A DNA stretch of 64,000 nt. Source: JAIQFL01 sp035295745. GTDB lineage: Bacteria > Acidobacteriota > Terriglobia > Bryobacterales > Bryobacteraceae. Position numbers and translations under genes: made by a program. Shown piece after piece: positions 26,417 through 34,896 of the stretch. The DNA lies in contig DATGIL010000090.1 of assembly GCA_035295745.1 (NCBI GenBank), forward strand, positions 62,001 to 126,000. Direction: 5' to 3'. Each line of letters begins with the position of its first letter. Position 1 is the stretch's first letter. Below the pieces are notes generated by a model. That model searched no databases, was not told the origin of the DNA, and worked only from the letters and a program-made list of their open reading frames with translations.

Positions 26417-26971
26417 TTAGTGGGTCAGAATCCATTGCATTTGCCGTGTCCTCCTTCGTTTCGCCCGAAAGAAGAGAAAGTACAAGAACAACACGCTGAA
26501 CACTGCGCTCGCCAACGCGAAAACGGCTGCGGAGGATCCTGAAAAATCGCCGGTGACCAACCAGACCGCAACCGGCGCCAACGTCAACGAACCAAGCAGG
26601 CACCCGGTGATCCAGCATAGGACCGAATAGACCGCCGGATGTTCGAGCATTGGGTGGTAGTCGGCCTTGATCAGGTCTGGTTTCATCTGCTTCAGAAGGC
26701 GCGGGAGCGCTTCGGTGGGAACGCGGTTGGCGCGCCAGAGGTTCGACAAACTGTCAGGCAGCATGTACTCGGCATCTTGCCCGCCGGTGCGCAGACCATA
26801 GCGATAGCCTGCCAGCGGTTTGGCTCCTGACGGCGGAGCCGCGCCTTTGCGCAACATCAGGTAGGCGTCCACGGTAAAAGGCGTGCGACGGTTCTGGTTC
26901 CACGGATCCTCCGCGGTAAAACTGGCTTCCGTCTTTACGCGGAAAGGAAACACCTTCACAAAAAAGAACAT
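26417..26971 (-). CDS. Hypothetical membrane protein with C-terminal transmembrane pair
   Basis: From the ATG at 26971 (Shine-Dalgarno gaggag 7 bp upstream) it has 184 residues. The longer frame, to 27067, adds a basic stretch with no obvious role. The N-terminal 110 residues are soluble and rich in basic and aromatic residues (FRVKTEASFTAEDPWNQN, with RRTPFTVDAYLML following). Two hydrophobic segments near residues 120-165 end in a basic tail (RAKRRRTRQ). I do not recognise the family. It ends beside the 79-bp repeat array. Confidence 0.55.
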   Translation of the reverse strand: MFFFVKVFPFRVKTEASFTAEDPWNQNRRTPFTVDAYLMLRKGAAPPSGAKPLAGYRYGLRTGGQDAEYMLPDSLSNLWRANRVPTEALPRLLKQMKPDLIKADYHPMLEHPAVYSVLCWITGCLLGSLTLAPVAVWLVTGDFSGSSAAVFALASAVFSVLFLYFLFFRAKRRRTRQMQWILTH

Positions 26972-27099
26972 CGCCCATCTCCTCGCCCCACGCCTGGAAA
27001 CGCGCTTCTTGGACCTCATGCGACCGGCCCGATCGACGGCCACTAAGTAGCCCCCAAACTCGTCCACCTACCTAAATTGCAAACCCCCGTCGAGAAGCA

Positions 27100-27600
27100 C
27101 TATGGCACGATTAGCGCGCAATTCCTTGTTTCGATATAACGCTTGAGCGAGGCGAGGCGTTTGCGAGTTTCACGCTGAAATAAGAGCCGTAAGAGCGGAT
27201 CGAGAATGATCCTTAGCCATTTCGGCCGGGCAGTAATCCGAAACTTGTAAACCACGCGGCTTCGGATTCCGGCCGCTACCGTTTCCAGAGGACGATGGCG
27301 GATGCTGGCTGCAAAATCCGCGATGAACCATGGGCCGCGCGTCATCCGAACCGCCGCCACGCGCGGCCGATCGAAACTGATGTAAACCGTCTCCATTCCA
27401 GACCTCGCGACAGTCGATCGACCTACGCAGAGCGTGCTGACTCCAACCCCAGCTTTCGTGGAGGGTTCCTCGAGAATGTATGCCTTGCTCAGAAGCGTGT
27501 CCCACCGCAGCCGGATATCGTAGTCGTGAATGACGTCGAAGACCTCTTCGCAGGAGGCGCCTATGTCCACGCTACACTCAACCGCAGTTCGACGTTCCAT
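27100..27600 (-). CDS. SRPBCC (START-like) domain protein
   Basis: 166 residues from the ATG at 27600; a TTG at 27615 is an alternative. The order fits the polyketide-cyclase/dehydrase-like SRPBCC fold: an N-terminal V-E-C-S-V-D strand, CEEVFDVIHDYDIRLRWDTL, and a strand-rich middle (VGVSTLCVGRSTVARSGMET). A long C-terminal helix contains FQRETRKRLASLKRYIE. Such proteins bind hydrophobic ligands in a cavity. No enzymatic residues can be assigned. Confidence 0.72.
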   Translation of the reverse strand: MERRTAVECSVDIGASCEEVFDVIHDYDIRLRWDTLLSKAYILEEPSTKAGVGVSTLCVGRSTVARSGMETVYISFDRPRVAAVRMTRGPWFIADFAASIRHRPLETVAAGIRSRVVYKFRITARPKWLRIILDPLLRLLFQRETRKRLASLKRYIETRNCALIVP

Positions 27601-27686
27601 AACTGATTCGCCCAAGGATACCGCAGATCCCCGCTTCCCTTTTCCATCAGGCTATCACGCCAGTCCAGCGGGGCTTTCGCCGGATC

Positions 27687-30600
27687 TCATGCCCGCGTCC
27701 AACGGTCGAGCAGCTCGCTCAGATCGCTGAGATTGACGGGTTTGGCGATGTAGTCATCCATGCCTGCGTCCAGGCACGCCTGGCGGTCGGCAGCATAGGC
27801 GTCAGCGGTCATGGCAATCACCGGAGTGTGGCGGGTGCCGTTCTCGCGGCGGCGCAACTCGCGCGTCGCCGCGTACCCGTCCATGCCGGGCATGTGGCAA
27901 TCCATCAGCACCACGTTATAGGCGAGACGTGACAGGGCTTCGAGAGCTTCGTGGCCGCTCGCGACCAGGTCTGCTTCGAATCCGAGACGCCTCACCTGCA
28001 AGGTAGCGACGCGCTGGTTTACCACGTTGTCCTCGGCAATCAAGACGCGGCCGCGCTTCCCCTCCGCTCCCTGGGTCGCGTCCTTTACAGCGGCCGCCGA
28101 TCCCACGTCTTTGGACGGCTTTTCGGCCAGACGCGACAGGCACTCGAACAATGCCTGCCGCTTGGCCGGTTTCGGAACGCGCGCCGAGAGACCCTCGCAA
28201 GGCGGCCGGATCCCTGCCGGCGAAAGCATCACCACTCGGGTGTCGCGCAGGCCGGAATCGCGATGGATGGCGCGAGCCAGTTCCGCGCCGTCCATGCCGG
28301 GCATACACATGTCCACCAAGGCGATCTGAAATGGCTGGCCATCCGCAGCGCGAGAACGCATCAGAGAGAGCGCATCTTCAGCCGATCCCACGCAATCGGG
28401 TTGCATGCCCCATTCCCGCGAGTAACGCTCCAAAACGCTACGGTTGGTGGCGTTATCGTCTACGATCAACACGCGAACGGCCGCCAGTGAGGTATCTACG
28501 GAAGTCATGGGCGCGGACGCGTCCCGCCGCAATGTCACCGCGAACCAGAACGTGGAGCCTTGTCCTTCGGTGCTCTCCAAACCGACCTCGCCATCCATCA
28601 GCTTCACCAGCCGTTGCACGATCGCGAGCCCAAGCCCGGTGCCGCCGTATCGCCTCGTAGTGCTGCTGTCCGCCTGGGTGAAGGGATCAAAGAGAAGTTC
28701 GCGAGCCGCAGGGGGAATTCCGATACCGGTGTCGGCAACCGCAAAGCGCAGCGTCGCCTGTGTGTCGTCCAGTTGATCGCAGCTCACACGCACCGCGATT
28801 TCACCCTTGGAGGTGAACTTGACTGCATTGCCCACCAGATTGAGCAGTACCTGCCGCAGACGCGCCGGATCTCCGATCAAGCGGGGCGGAACGCCCGGTT
28901 CCAGGAGCGAGATCAGCTCCACTCCTTTGGCGTCCAAAGGCGGCGCCATGAGGTCGACGATGCCTTCCACGAGGTCCGCCAAGTCGAAAGGAATACTCTC
29001 GAATTCCAGTTTCCCGGCCTCGATTTTGGAGAGGTCCAGGATATCGTTGATCAACTCCAGCAGGTGCTCTCCAGACTGACTGACGGCGCGCGCCAGGCTG
29101 CGCTGGTCCTCCGTCAGATCGGTCATGAGCAGGAGTTGGGCCATGCCCAGCACGCCATTCATGGGGGTGCGAATCTCGTGGCTCATGGTGGCAAGAAACT
29201 GGCTCTTCAGGCGGGTGGCGGCCTCGGCAGCTTCCACTGCGGCTTCGAGCGCCGCATTCTTAGCCTTCAGTTCCTCGGCATAGGCATCCAAGAGCTTCTG
29301 CACCCGCTTCCGGTCGGTGAGATCTACCATGCAGGTGCGCAATCCCTGGATCGCCCCCGCATAGTCCAGGATTGCGGTCTCATGCACCTCCATCGTGAGA
29401 ATCCGGCCGTCCTTCGTCTGATACATGCGCTCGAATGGGACCAGAGGCCTTAATCCGAGCAGCTTATCCCGCACGGCAGAACGCGAAGCTTCTTGTTCCG
29501 AGGGGGCGGCGAACTCCGAAGCATGCCGTCCGAGAATCTCCACGGCGGAATACCCCAGGAGGTCGCACCCAGCGCGGTTCACACGGCGGATGATTCCGGC
29601 TGAATCGATTTCGTGCAAGGCGACAGGCGCCTGTTCGAAGAGCAACCGGTAGCGCTCTTCGTTCTCCGCGACCAACTCTGCGGCCCGCTGCTGTGCCGTA
29701 ATATCGATCGCGTTACCGCCAATGCGGTATGTCTCAGGTCTCCCGCCGAGCCGGAATTTCAGGATCAGCCAGTGGCGGATGGTCCCGTCCGGGTCGGCGA
29801 TATTCTGCACGTGCTGTTCAGAATTGCCCGTTTTCAAGATCGCGCGGTCCACGGAGCGCACCGTCGCGCCCACATCGGGGAACAACTCCGCGTCGGTTTT
29901 GCCGTAGGCCTCTTCGGGACTGTGTCCGAAATTGGTGCTAAATGCGGGGTTGGTGTAGCAATATTTGCCTTCGGCGTCGCGTATGAACGCCACGGCGGGA
30001 GTGTGCGCCATGAAGGCCTCGAAGCGCTCTTCTGCCAATTGGGCGCGTTCCAGGGCGTCCTGCGCCTCGCGTAAAATGCGTGCTGAACGGCGCTCGTGCC
30101 AGATGTTCAGGGCGATAAAGATGAAGCTTCCCACGCCCAGGAGGACGATCAGCCATACTCGCTGACGCCGCACCATGCTTTGCTGCACGTAGTGCTGCTG
30201 CGGCATGACGAACCAACGGTTCGCCATCTCATTGAGAGTCCCGTCGATCGCCAGTTCCGTGATCGCGGAATAGAGGCGATCGGCGGTAGCGCGAGCCGCG
30301 CGTGTGGAGACCGTCGCCATAGGCAGCGTGGTCTTGGGCACGGGAACCAGCAGCAGCTTTCGTCCGGCGCATTCCGGAAGCTGATTGAGCAGACCCTCGT
30401 AGATGAGGCGGCCATCGAACAGGGCCCCGTCCACCTCGCCCGTGCAGACATCACGAAGCATCTTTGTGGTTTCCCGCGTGGGGACGAGCAAGGCGCCGGG
30501 GAGATTCTGCGCGGCCACCGGTGCATCGAAGGGCAGGTCGCGGATGGCGATTCGCTTTCCTTCGGCGGCGCCGGTGTTCTTGAGCGGATGGTCGCGAATC

Positions 30601-30953
30601 GAAAGCAGCGTCTGTGAGGATTCCCACCAGGGAACGCTGAAGTAGAGATCGCGTTCGCGCTCGGGCGTGACCGTCTGAAGCGGAAACAGGTCGATGCCAC
30701 CGGAGCGCAATGCCTCTTCGGCGTTGTTCACCCGGATCCACTGGAGCTGCACGCCCGACCGTGCCGCAGCCTCCTGGACGATTCCGACCGCCAGGCCGGC
30801 GGGATTGCCAGACTCGTCCACGGTGACATATGGAGAGAATTCAGCATACCCCACCAGCAGGGTAGCGGGCTGGCGGGAGCATGCCGCAGCCGCGCAAAGC
30901 GCCGCCAGCACGCTCACCAATACAAGTCGCGCCTTGGAACTGCCTACACTCAC
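27687..30953 (-). CDS. BvgS/EvgS-like hybrid sensor histidine kinase
   Basis: The start is taken as GTG at 30953, overlapping the VIT gene stop by four bases (GTGA); 1088 residues. Order: signal anchor (LVLVSVLAALCAAAACS), periplasmic SBP_bac_3-type solute-binding domain at about 30-250, transmembrane helix (VWLIVLLGVGSFIFIALNIW), two PAS domains at about 315-560, coiled coil, HisKA with H592 (HEIRTPMNG), HATPase_c (NAVKFTSKGE, GTGLGLAIVQ), then two receiver domains with phosphoacceptors D881 and D1018. No HPt domain and no adjacent output regulator are present, so the phosphorelay must continue through a separate protein. Small-molecule sensing in the periplasm is inferred. Confidence 0.93.
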   Translation of the reverse strand: MSVGSSKARLVLVSVLAALCAAAACSRQPATLLVGYAEFSPYVTVDESGNPAGLAVGIVQEAAARSGVQLQWIRVNNAEEALRSGGIDLFPLQTVTPERERDLYFSVPWWESSQTLLSIRDHPLKNTGAAEGKRIAIRDLPFDAPVAAQNLPGALLVPTRETTKMLRDVCTGEVDGALFDGRLIYEGLLNQLPECAGRKLLLVPVPKTTLPMATVSTRAARATADRLYSAITELAIDGTLNEMANRWFVMPQQHYVQQSMVRRQRVWLIVLLGVGSFIFIALNIWHERRSARILREAQDALERAQLAEERFEAFMAHTPAVAFIRDAEGKYCYTNPAFSTNFGHSPEEAYGKTDAELFPDVGATVRSVDRAILKTGNSEQHVQNIADPDGTIRHWLILKFRLGGRPETYRIGGNAIDITAQQRAAELVAENEERYRLLFEQAPVALHEIDSAGIIRRVNRAGCDLLGYSAVEILGRHASEFAAPSEQEASRSAVRDKLLGLRPLVPFERMYQTKDGRILTMEVHETAILDYAGAIQGLRTCMVDLTDRKRVQKLLDAYAEELKAKNAALEAAVEAAEAATRLKSQFLATMSHEIRTPMNGVLGMAQLLLMTDLTEDQRSLARAVSQSGEHLLELINDILDLSKIEAGKLEFESIPFDLADLVEGIVDLMAPPLDAKGVELISLLEPGVPPRLIGDPARLRQVLLNLVGNAVKFTSKGEIAVRVSCDQLDDTQATLRFAVADTGIGIPPAARELLFDPFTQADSSTTRRYGGTGLGLAIVQRLVKLMDGEVGLESTEGQGSTFWFAVTLRRDASAPMTSVDTSLAAVRVLIVDDNATNRSVLERYSREWGMQPDCVGSAEDALSLMRSRAADGQPFQIALVDMCMPGMDGAELARAIHRDSGLRDTRVVMLSPAGIRPPCEGLSARVPKPAKRQALFECLSRLAEKPSKDVGSAAAVKDATQGAEGKRGRVLIAEDNVVNQRVATLQVRRLGFEADLVASGHEALEALSRLAYNVVLMDCHMPGMDGYAATRELRRRENGTRHTPVIAMTADAYAADRQACLDAGMDDYIAKPVNLSDLSELLDRWTRA

Positions 30954-31672
30954 GACCGTCCTATCCACTTGGCCAAGCCGAAGGCTGCCGCCGATGCCAG
31001 ACCTCCGATGATTACCGTTTGCATGCCGCCTCGCCACGGGGAAATCCCCGTCATCCGGCCTTTCACGTACCCAAACGCGAACAGCGCGGCCAGCGTCACC
31101 GCCACTGAAATGGTGAGTGCTTGCTGCAGATCCGAAATCATCATGTACGGCCCTAACGGCACCAGGCCGCCGAGGATATAAGAGATCGCAATCGTTGCCG
31201 CACTATTGCGTGCGCGCTTGGGATCGGGCTCTTCGAAGCCCAGCTCGAAGCGCATCATGAAATCGACCCAGCGCTTTTGATCGGCGCAGATGGCCGCGAC
31301 CACCGGCGCGATGGCCGGCTCGGACATGCCATATCCCCGGAAAACCTCCGCCACCTCCTCCCGTTCCTTTTCGGGTAGTTCGACCGTCTCGCGCATTTCG
31401 CGGTCGCGTTCCGACTGGTAGTGGTCGCGGTCGGTGCGCGCGGCCAAATACCCGCCGAGTCCCATGGCGATCGAGCCAGCCGCAATCTCGGCGAGCCCCG
31501 CGATCACCACGATCCCGGTAGTGGCGGTGGCGGTACCGGTGAGTCCCGCCGCCAGGGCAAACGGCACGGTCAGCCCGTCCGACATCCCGATAACCACATC
31601 GCGAACCGTGGCCGACGCTTCGAAGTGACTCTCGACGTGGGGAATGTGCGGGGTTGCCGATGGCGATGGCAT
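30950..31672 (-). CDS. VIT1/CCC1-family Fe2+/Mn2+ transporter
   Basis: 240 residues. The family markers are present: VRDVVIGMSDGLTVPFALAA near the N-terminus, SIAMGLGGYLAARTDRDHYQ in the second helix pair, and a cytoplasmic metal-binding helical segment rich in Glu (EREMRETVELPEKEREEVAE). Helices three to five follow at the C-terminus. Family members move Fe2+ or Mn2+ out of the cytoplasm or into a storage compartment. Its stop overlaps the start of the BvgS-like kinase, suggesting a functional link between metal transport and signalling. Confidence 0.85.
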   Translation of the reverse strand: MPSPSATPHIPHVESHFEASATVRDVVIGMSDGLTVPFALAAGLTGTATATTGIVVIAGLAEIAAGSIAMGLGGYLAARTDRDHYQSERDREMRETVELPEKEREEVAEVFRGYGMSEPAIAPVVAAICADQKRWVDFMMRFELGFEEPDPKRARNSAATIAISYILGGLVPLGPYMMISDLQQALTISVAVTLAALFAFGYVKGRMTGISPWRGGMQTVIIGGLASAAAFGLAKWIGRS

Positions 31673-31723
31673 AAACTGAACATCATCGCACGCTCAACCC
31701 CTCTTGACCCTATCTACAAACGT

Positions 31724-32677
31724 TCACTCCGTGCTTTCGCTCAGTGCCTGCACATGGGCCGCGCTCGCCAAGGCAAGGCCGGGAAGATGATAACCGCCCT
31801 CCAGCATCGAAACCACCCTTCCGCGGGCGTATTGGTCCGCGATTCCCATGACTTCTCGGGTGAGGTCCGCGAAATCGGAGTCGGACAGGGTGAATCGGCC
31901 CAACAGATCGCCTACCCGCGAGTCGAAGCCCGCCGAAATCAGGACCAGGTCGGGCCGGAATCGCTTCATCAGGGGCACCAAAGAGTTCTGAATCGCCCCC
32001 AGCACCTCTTTTCGTCCGGAACCGGCAGGAAACGGGAAGTTTCGAGTGGTGCCTTCGGCGTCGCCGTCTCCGGTTTCGTCCGAGCGTCCGGTGCCGGGAT
32101 AGAGCGGCCACTGGTGGGTGCTGAAGAAGAATACGTCAGGGTCCTCGTAAAACAGATCCTGCGTGCCATTGCCATGGTGGACGTCCCAGTCGACGATCAC
32201 CACCCGCTCGACCGCATGCCGCCGCTGCGCATAGCGGGCAGCGATGGCGACGTTGTTGAACAGGCAGAAGCCCATTCCGCGGTTGGCGTTGGCGTGATGC
32301 CCCGGGGGACGAACCGCGCAGAACGCATTGCGGGCCTTCCCGCCCATGACCGCATCGACCGCGTTCAGCACTCCGCCGACGGCCTGTTCCGCCACCTCCC
32401 ATGAGTTCGGAGTGACCTCGGTGTCGCCGGTGCTGAGGTATCCATAGCCGTGCTGCACGTCGTGCCTGGCCTGGCGCAGATAGTCCGGCGTGTGGCAGAG
32501 GAGCAGCTCGTCTTCGGTGGCGGCGCGCCGCTCCACACGGCCCAAACGGTCGAGCAGACCTGCTTCGCTCAGTCCCTGAATCACGGCGTCGATGCGCTCC
32601 GGCCGCTCCGGGTGCTGGCGCCCGACCAGGTGCTCGCGATAATACGGATCGATCAGCAGCAGAGTATTGGTTGCCAA
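31724..32677 (-). CDS. Histone deacetylase-like (class II) amidohydrolase
   Basis: 317 residues. The start is a TTG at 32677 with an aggatggg Shine-Dalgarno sequence upstream. The Zn-site motifs of the arginase/deacetylase fold are intact: HPERPERIDAV near the N-terminus, RPPGHHANANRGMGF, VIVDWDVHHGNGTQ, DPDVFFFSTHQWPLYPG and LISAGFDSR. Bacterial members act on acetylated polyamines, acetoin-related substrates or proteins; the substrate is not readable here. The gene follows queE by 9 bp, so it is in the hemQ-queC-queE run. Confidence 0.9.
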   Translation of the reverse strand: MATNTLLLIDPYYREHLVGRQHPERPERIDAVIQGLSEAGLLDRLGRVERRAATEDELLLCHTPDYLRQARHDVQHGYGYLSTGDTEVTPNSWEVAEQAVGGVLNAVDAVMGGKARNAFCAVRPPGHHANANRGMGFCLFNNVAIAARYAQRRHAVERVVIVDWDVHHGNGTQDLFYEDPDVFFFSTHQWPLYPGTGRSDETGDGDAEGTTRNFPFPAGSGRKEVLGAIQNSLVPLMKRFRPDLVLISAGFDSRVGDLLGRFTLSDSDFADLTREVMGIADQYARGRVVSMLEGGYHLPGLALASAAHVQALSESTE

Positions 32678-32686
32678 GTGCCCATC

Positions 32687-33364
32687 CTACACACCTCGAC
32701 GGTTACCGTAAAGGTCCACATGCAGGCGAGGGCTGAAGCGGTAACCCTCCTGGCGGCAGATCTCGGCCAGCCACCGCGCCCGTTCGAGCAACCGCTCGCG
32801 TTCCGTACCTTCGGGCATCAGGACCACGCGGCCTCGCTCCGCCCGGAGCGACGTTACCAGGGACCGCACCTCGTGGAGATCCTCCGGCTTCTCGACGACG
32901 AACTTCAGTTGATAATCATAGCGCCCCATCAGGTCAGTCAGGACAGAAGGGCGGATCCGCGTCCGTTCGTGCTGCGCGGCCCAAGGGCCTTCTGGGGTGG
33001 AATTGGCCAGCTTCGGGCTTATGCTCATCAGGTCGCATGCCAGGGATTGGAACACGGTTCCCGCAGTTTCGACGGTGATGTGCAGGCCCAGCGCGCGCAG
33101 CCGCTCGGTGAGCGGCACGATCTCCGGCGCGATCATCGGTTCCCCGCCGGTCACAACGACGTGATCCGCCACAGCCAGATGTGGGGATATCTGGTCCATG
33201 ATCTGGTCGAGAGACTGGTCCGCGCCCTCCGGATTCCAGGAGGTGTAGGGGGTATCGCACCAGGAGCAGCGCAGATTGCAGCCGCTGGTACGGATAAAAA
33301 CCGACGGCACCCCGACCAGGGAGCCCTCCCCCTGCAACGAGTAGAAGATCTCAGCGATCTTCAA
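32687..33364 (-). CDS. queE: 7-carboxy-7-deazaguanine synthase QueE
   Basis: 225 residues from a TTG at 33364, which has the strong Shine-Dalgarno gaggagg in the end of queC. A longer frame to 33430 lacks family similarity in its extra part. The radical-SAM CxxxCxxC is in TSGCNLRCSWCDTPY and is preceded by the QueE N-terminal motif EIFYSLQGEGSLVG. GGEPM-type and C-terminal strands follow. It makes 7-carboxy-7-deazaguanine, a step towards preQ0 and queuosine in tRNA. It overlaps queC by 14 bp. Confidence 0.93.
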   Translation of the reverse strand: MKIAEIFYSLQGEGSLVGVPSVFIRTSGCNLRCSWCDTPYTSWNPEGADQSLDQIMDQISPHLAVADHVVVTGGEPMIAPEIVPLTERLRALGLHITVETAGTVFQSLACDLMSISPKLANSTPEGPWAAQHERTRIRPSVLTDLMGRYDYQLKFVVEKPEDLHEVRSLVTSLRAERGRVVLMPEGTERERLLERARWLAEICRQEGYRFSPRLHVDLYGNRRGV

Positions 33365-34037
33365 TACCTGCCTCCTCAAAGCCTTTACGACGCAGCAGAC
33401 AGGCGTCGCATTGCCCGCAGGGGCGGCCATCCGGCGCGGGGTCGTAGCAGCTGTGGGTCAGTCCGAAAGGGAGCCCGAGTTCCGCGCCGAGCTTCACGAT
33501 CTGCGCCTTGTTGAGATGCATCAGGGGAGCGTGGATCTTCAGCCTGGTACTGCCCTCCACTCCCGCGCGAGTGGCCAGATTGGCCATACGCTCGTAGGCC
33601 TCGATGTATTCCGGGCGGCAATCGGGATACCCCGAATAGTCGAGCGCGTTGACCCCGATGAAAACGTCGGCGGCGGAGAGCACTTCGGCCCATGCCAGCG
33701 CAAACGAGAGAAAAATCGTATTGCGCGCCGGAACATAGGTGATAGGGATGCCTTGGCCCATCTCGCCGGCCGATCGCGCTTTGGGGACGGCAATATCGCT
33801 CGTCAGCGCAGACCCGCCGAACGCGTCCAGGCCGATTTTCGCCACCAGATGTTGGCTTACCCCGATGTTATCGGCGACGCGCCGGGCGGCCTCAAGCTCG
33901 ACTTTATGGCGCTGCCCGTAGTCGAAGGAGAGCGCGTAGCAGGCGTACCCTTCGCGCCGGGCGAAGGCCAGGCAGGTGGCGGAATCCAGCCCCCCGCTCA
34001 ACAGGCAAACGGCCGGTTTGGGAGACAAGGAAGACAC
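33351..34037 (-). CDS. queC: 7-cyano-7-deazaguanine synthase QueC
   Basis: 228 residues, GTG start directly after the hemQ stop (TAGGTG). The PP-loop ATP-binding signature is SGGLDSATCLAF, with FDYGQRHKVEL downstream. The substrate segment is VPARNTIFLSFALAWAE, and the Zn-binding cysteines are in the C-terminal CYDPAPDGRPCGQCDACLLR. It converts 7-carboxy-7-deazaguanine to preQ0 with ammonia and ATP. QueD and QueF are not in the window. The cluster is probably read from the upstream flagellar/hemQ transcript. Confidence 0.95.
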   Translation of the reverse strand: MSSLSPKPAVCLLSGGLDSATCLAFARREGYACYALSFDYGQRHKVELEAARRVADNIGVSQHLVAKIGLDAFGGSALTSDIAVPKARSAGEMGQGIPITYVPARNTIFLSFALAWAEVLSAADVFIGVNALDYSGYPDCRPEYIEAYERMANLATRAGVEGSTRLKIHAPLMHLNKAQIVKLGAELGLPFGLTHSCYDPAPDGRPCGQCDACLLRRKGFEEAGIEDR

Positions 34038-34877
34038 CTAACAGCTCAGCACTCCGGCCAGTCCGTCAATCGGCACGCGGACGCCGACGTAGAACGTTCC
34101 GAACAGCGCATATACCGCGCTCACATGGTCGAACCGCATCTCGTAGATCAGTTTCTTGAAGACCAGCGGATCTTCCGCGAACAAGTCAACTCCCCACTCC
34201 CAATCGTCAAACCCAATCGAGCCGGTGATGATCTGCCGGACCTCGCCGGCATAGCGCCGGCCCACCATTCCGTGCTCGTGCATCATGCGCTTGCGATCGG
34301 CCATCGGTTCGGTGTACCAGTTCTTCGACTCGCCGCGGCGCCGATCCATGGGGTAAAAGCAAATGTATTTGGCATTCGGGACCTCGGGCCAGAGACGGGG
34401 CGCCATCGCCTGGCGTTGCCGGTCGAGCACCGACTCGATCTCCTTCTTCCATTCGTCGGAGTGCAATTCGACACCGCGGGCGGCCAGATCCCCGTAGACT
34501 TTGGATGTAGATTCGTAGAGCCCGAGTTCGATGATCGAGACGTAAGAGGCGGTTGGTTCCAGGTAATCGCTGAGTCGCAATCGCGCGAGCCCGAGTTGTG
34601 CGTCGTTGAGCTCTTCAAAGCTGCGCCGGAAATGCACAAACAACAGATCTCCCTTGTGCCCAAGGAGCGAGTAAATCGCGCTCTGCCGGCCATTGGAATG
34701 ACTGCCCACTGCTGTTAGCGCCGCCGTGGCTTCCGCCAGAATTTCCGTCCGCGTCTCGGGAGCCAGCGCTCGCCAGGCCGTCCATCGAAATCGCATCATC
34801 TGGTGCAGCACGCTGGCGCCTTCGACGGTGAGAGGCACAGCAGGCAGAGCTACATCCGCAAGGGTCTCAGGAGTCAT
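34038..34877 (-). CDS. hemQ: HemQ coproheme decarboxylase (chlorite dismutase family)
   Basis: 279 residues from the ATG at 34877; the ATG at 34886 is an alternative but falls inside the apparent -10 element. Motifs of the Gram-positive-type coproheme decarboxylase are present: SNGRQSAIYSLLGHKGDLLF, FYPMDRRRGESKNWYT (with the catalytic tyrosine region), the haem-proximal histidine in MMHEHGMVGRRYAGEV, and GFDDWEWGVDLFAEDPLVFK. It oxidatively decarboxylates coproheme III to haem b with H2O2. It lies 19 bp after fliJ and directly before queC. True chlorite dismutase is less likely because the distal arginine context and this motif set match HemQ. Confidence 0.85.
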   Translation of the reverse strand: MTPETLADVALPAVPLTVEGASVLHQMMRFRWTAWRALAPETRTEILAEATAALTAVGSHSNGRQSAIYSLLGHKGDLLFVHFRRSFEELNDAQLGLARLRLSDYLEPTASYVSIIELGLYESTSKVYGDLAARGVELHSDEWKKEIESVLDRQRQAMAPRLWPEVPNAKYICFYPMDRRRGESKNWYTEPMADRKRMMHEHGMVGRRYAGEVRQIITGSIGFDDWEWGVDLFAEDPLVFKKLIYEMRFDHVSAVYALFGTFYVGVRVPIDGLAGVLSC

Positions 34878-34884
34878 GCACTCC

Positions 34885-34890
34885 ATTATA
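34885..34890 (-). promoter_or_regulatory. TATAAT -10 element, candidate leaderless promoter for hemQ
   Basis: A perfect TATAAT on the minus strand ends seven bases before the ATG at 34877, so transcription would begin at or next to the first base of the start codon. No convincing -35 was found. It would let hemQ-queC-queE be expressed apart from the flagellar genes. Confidence 0.45.
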
Positions 34891-34896
34891 AGTGGC

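Noticed and set aside
26169..26499. Two overlapping plus-strand frames of 83 codons in the repeat array
   Set aside because: Both are created by the 79-bp repeat unit itself, start one unit apart and carry the same words; no Shine-Dalgarno sequence or domain.
34038..34886. Assignment of hemQ as a chlorite dismutase
   Set aside because: The motif set and the haem-site context match coproheme decarboxylases, and no perchlorate-reduction genes are present.
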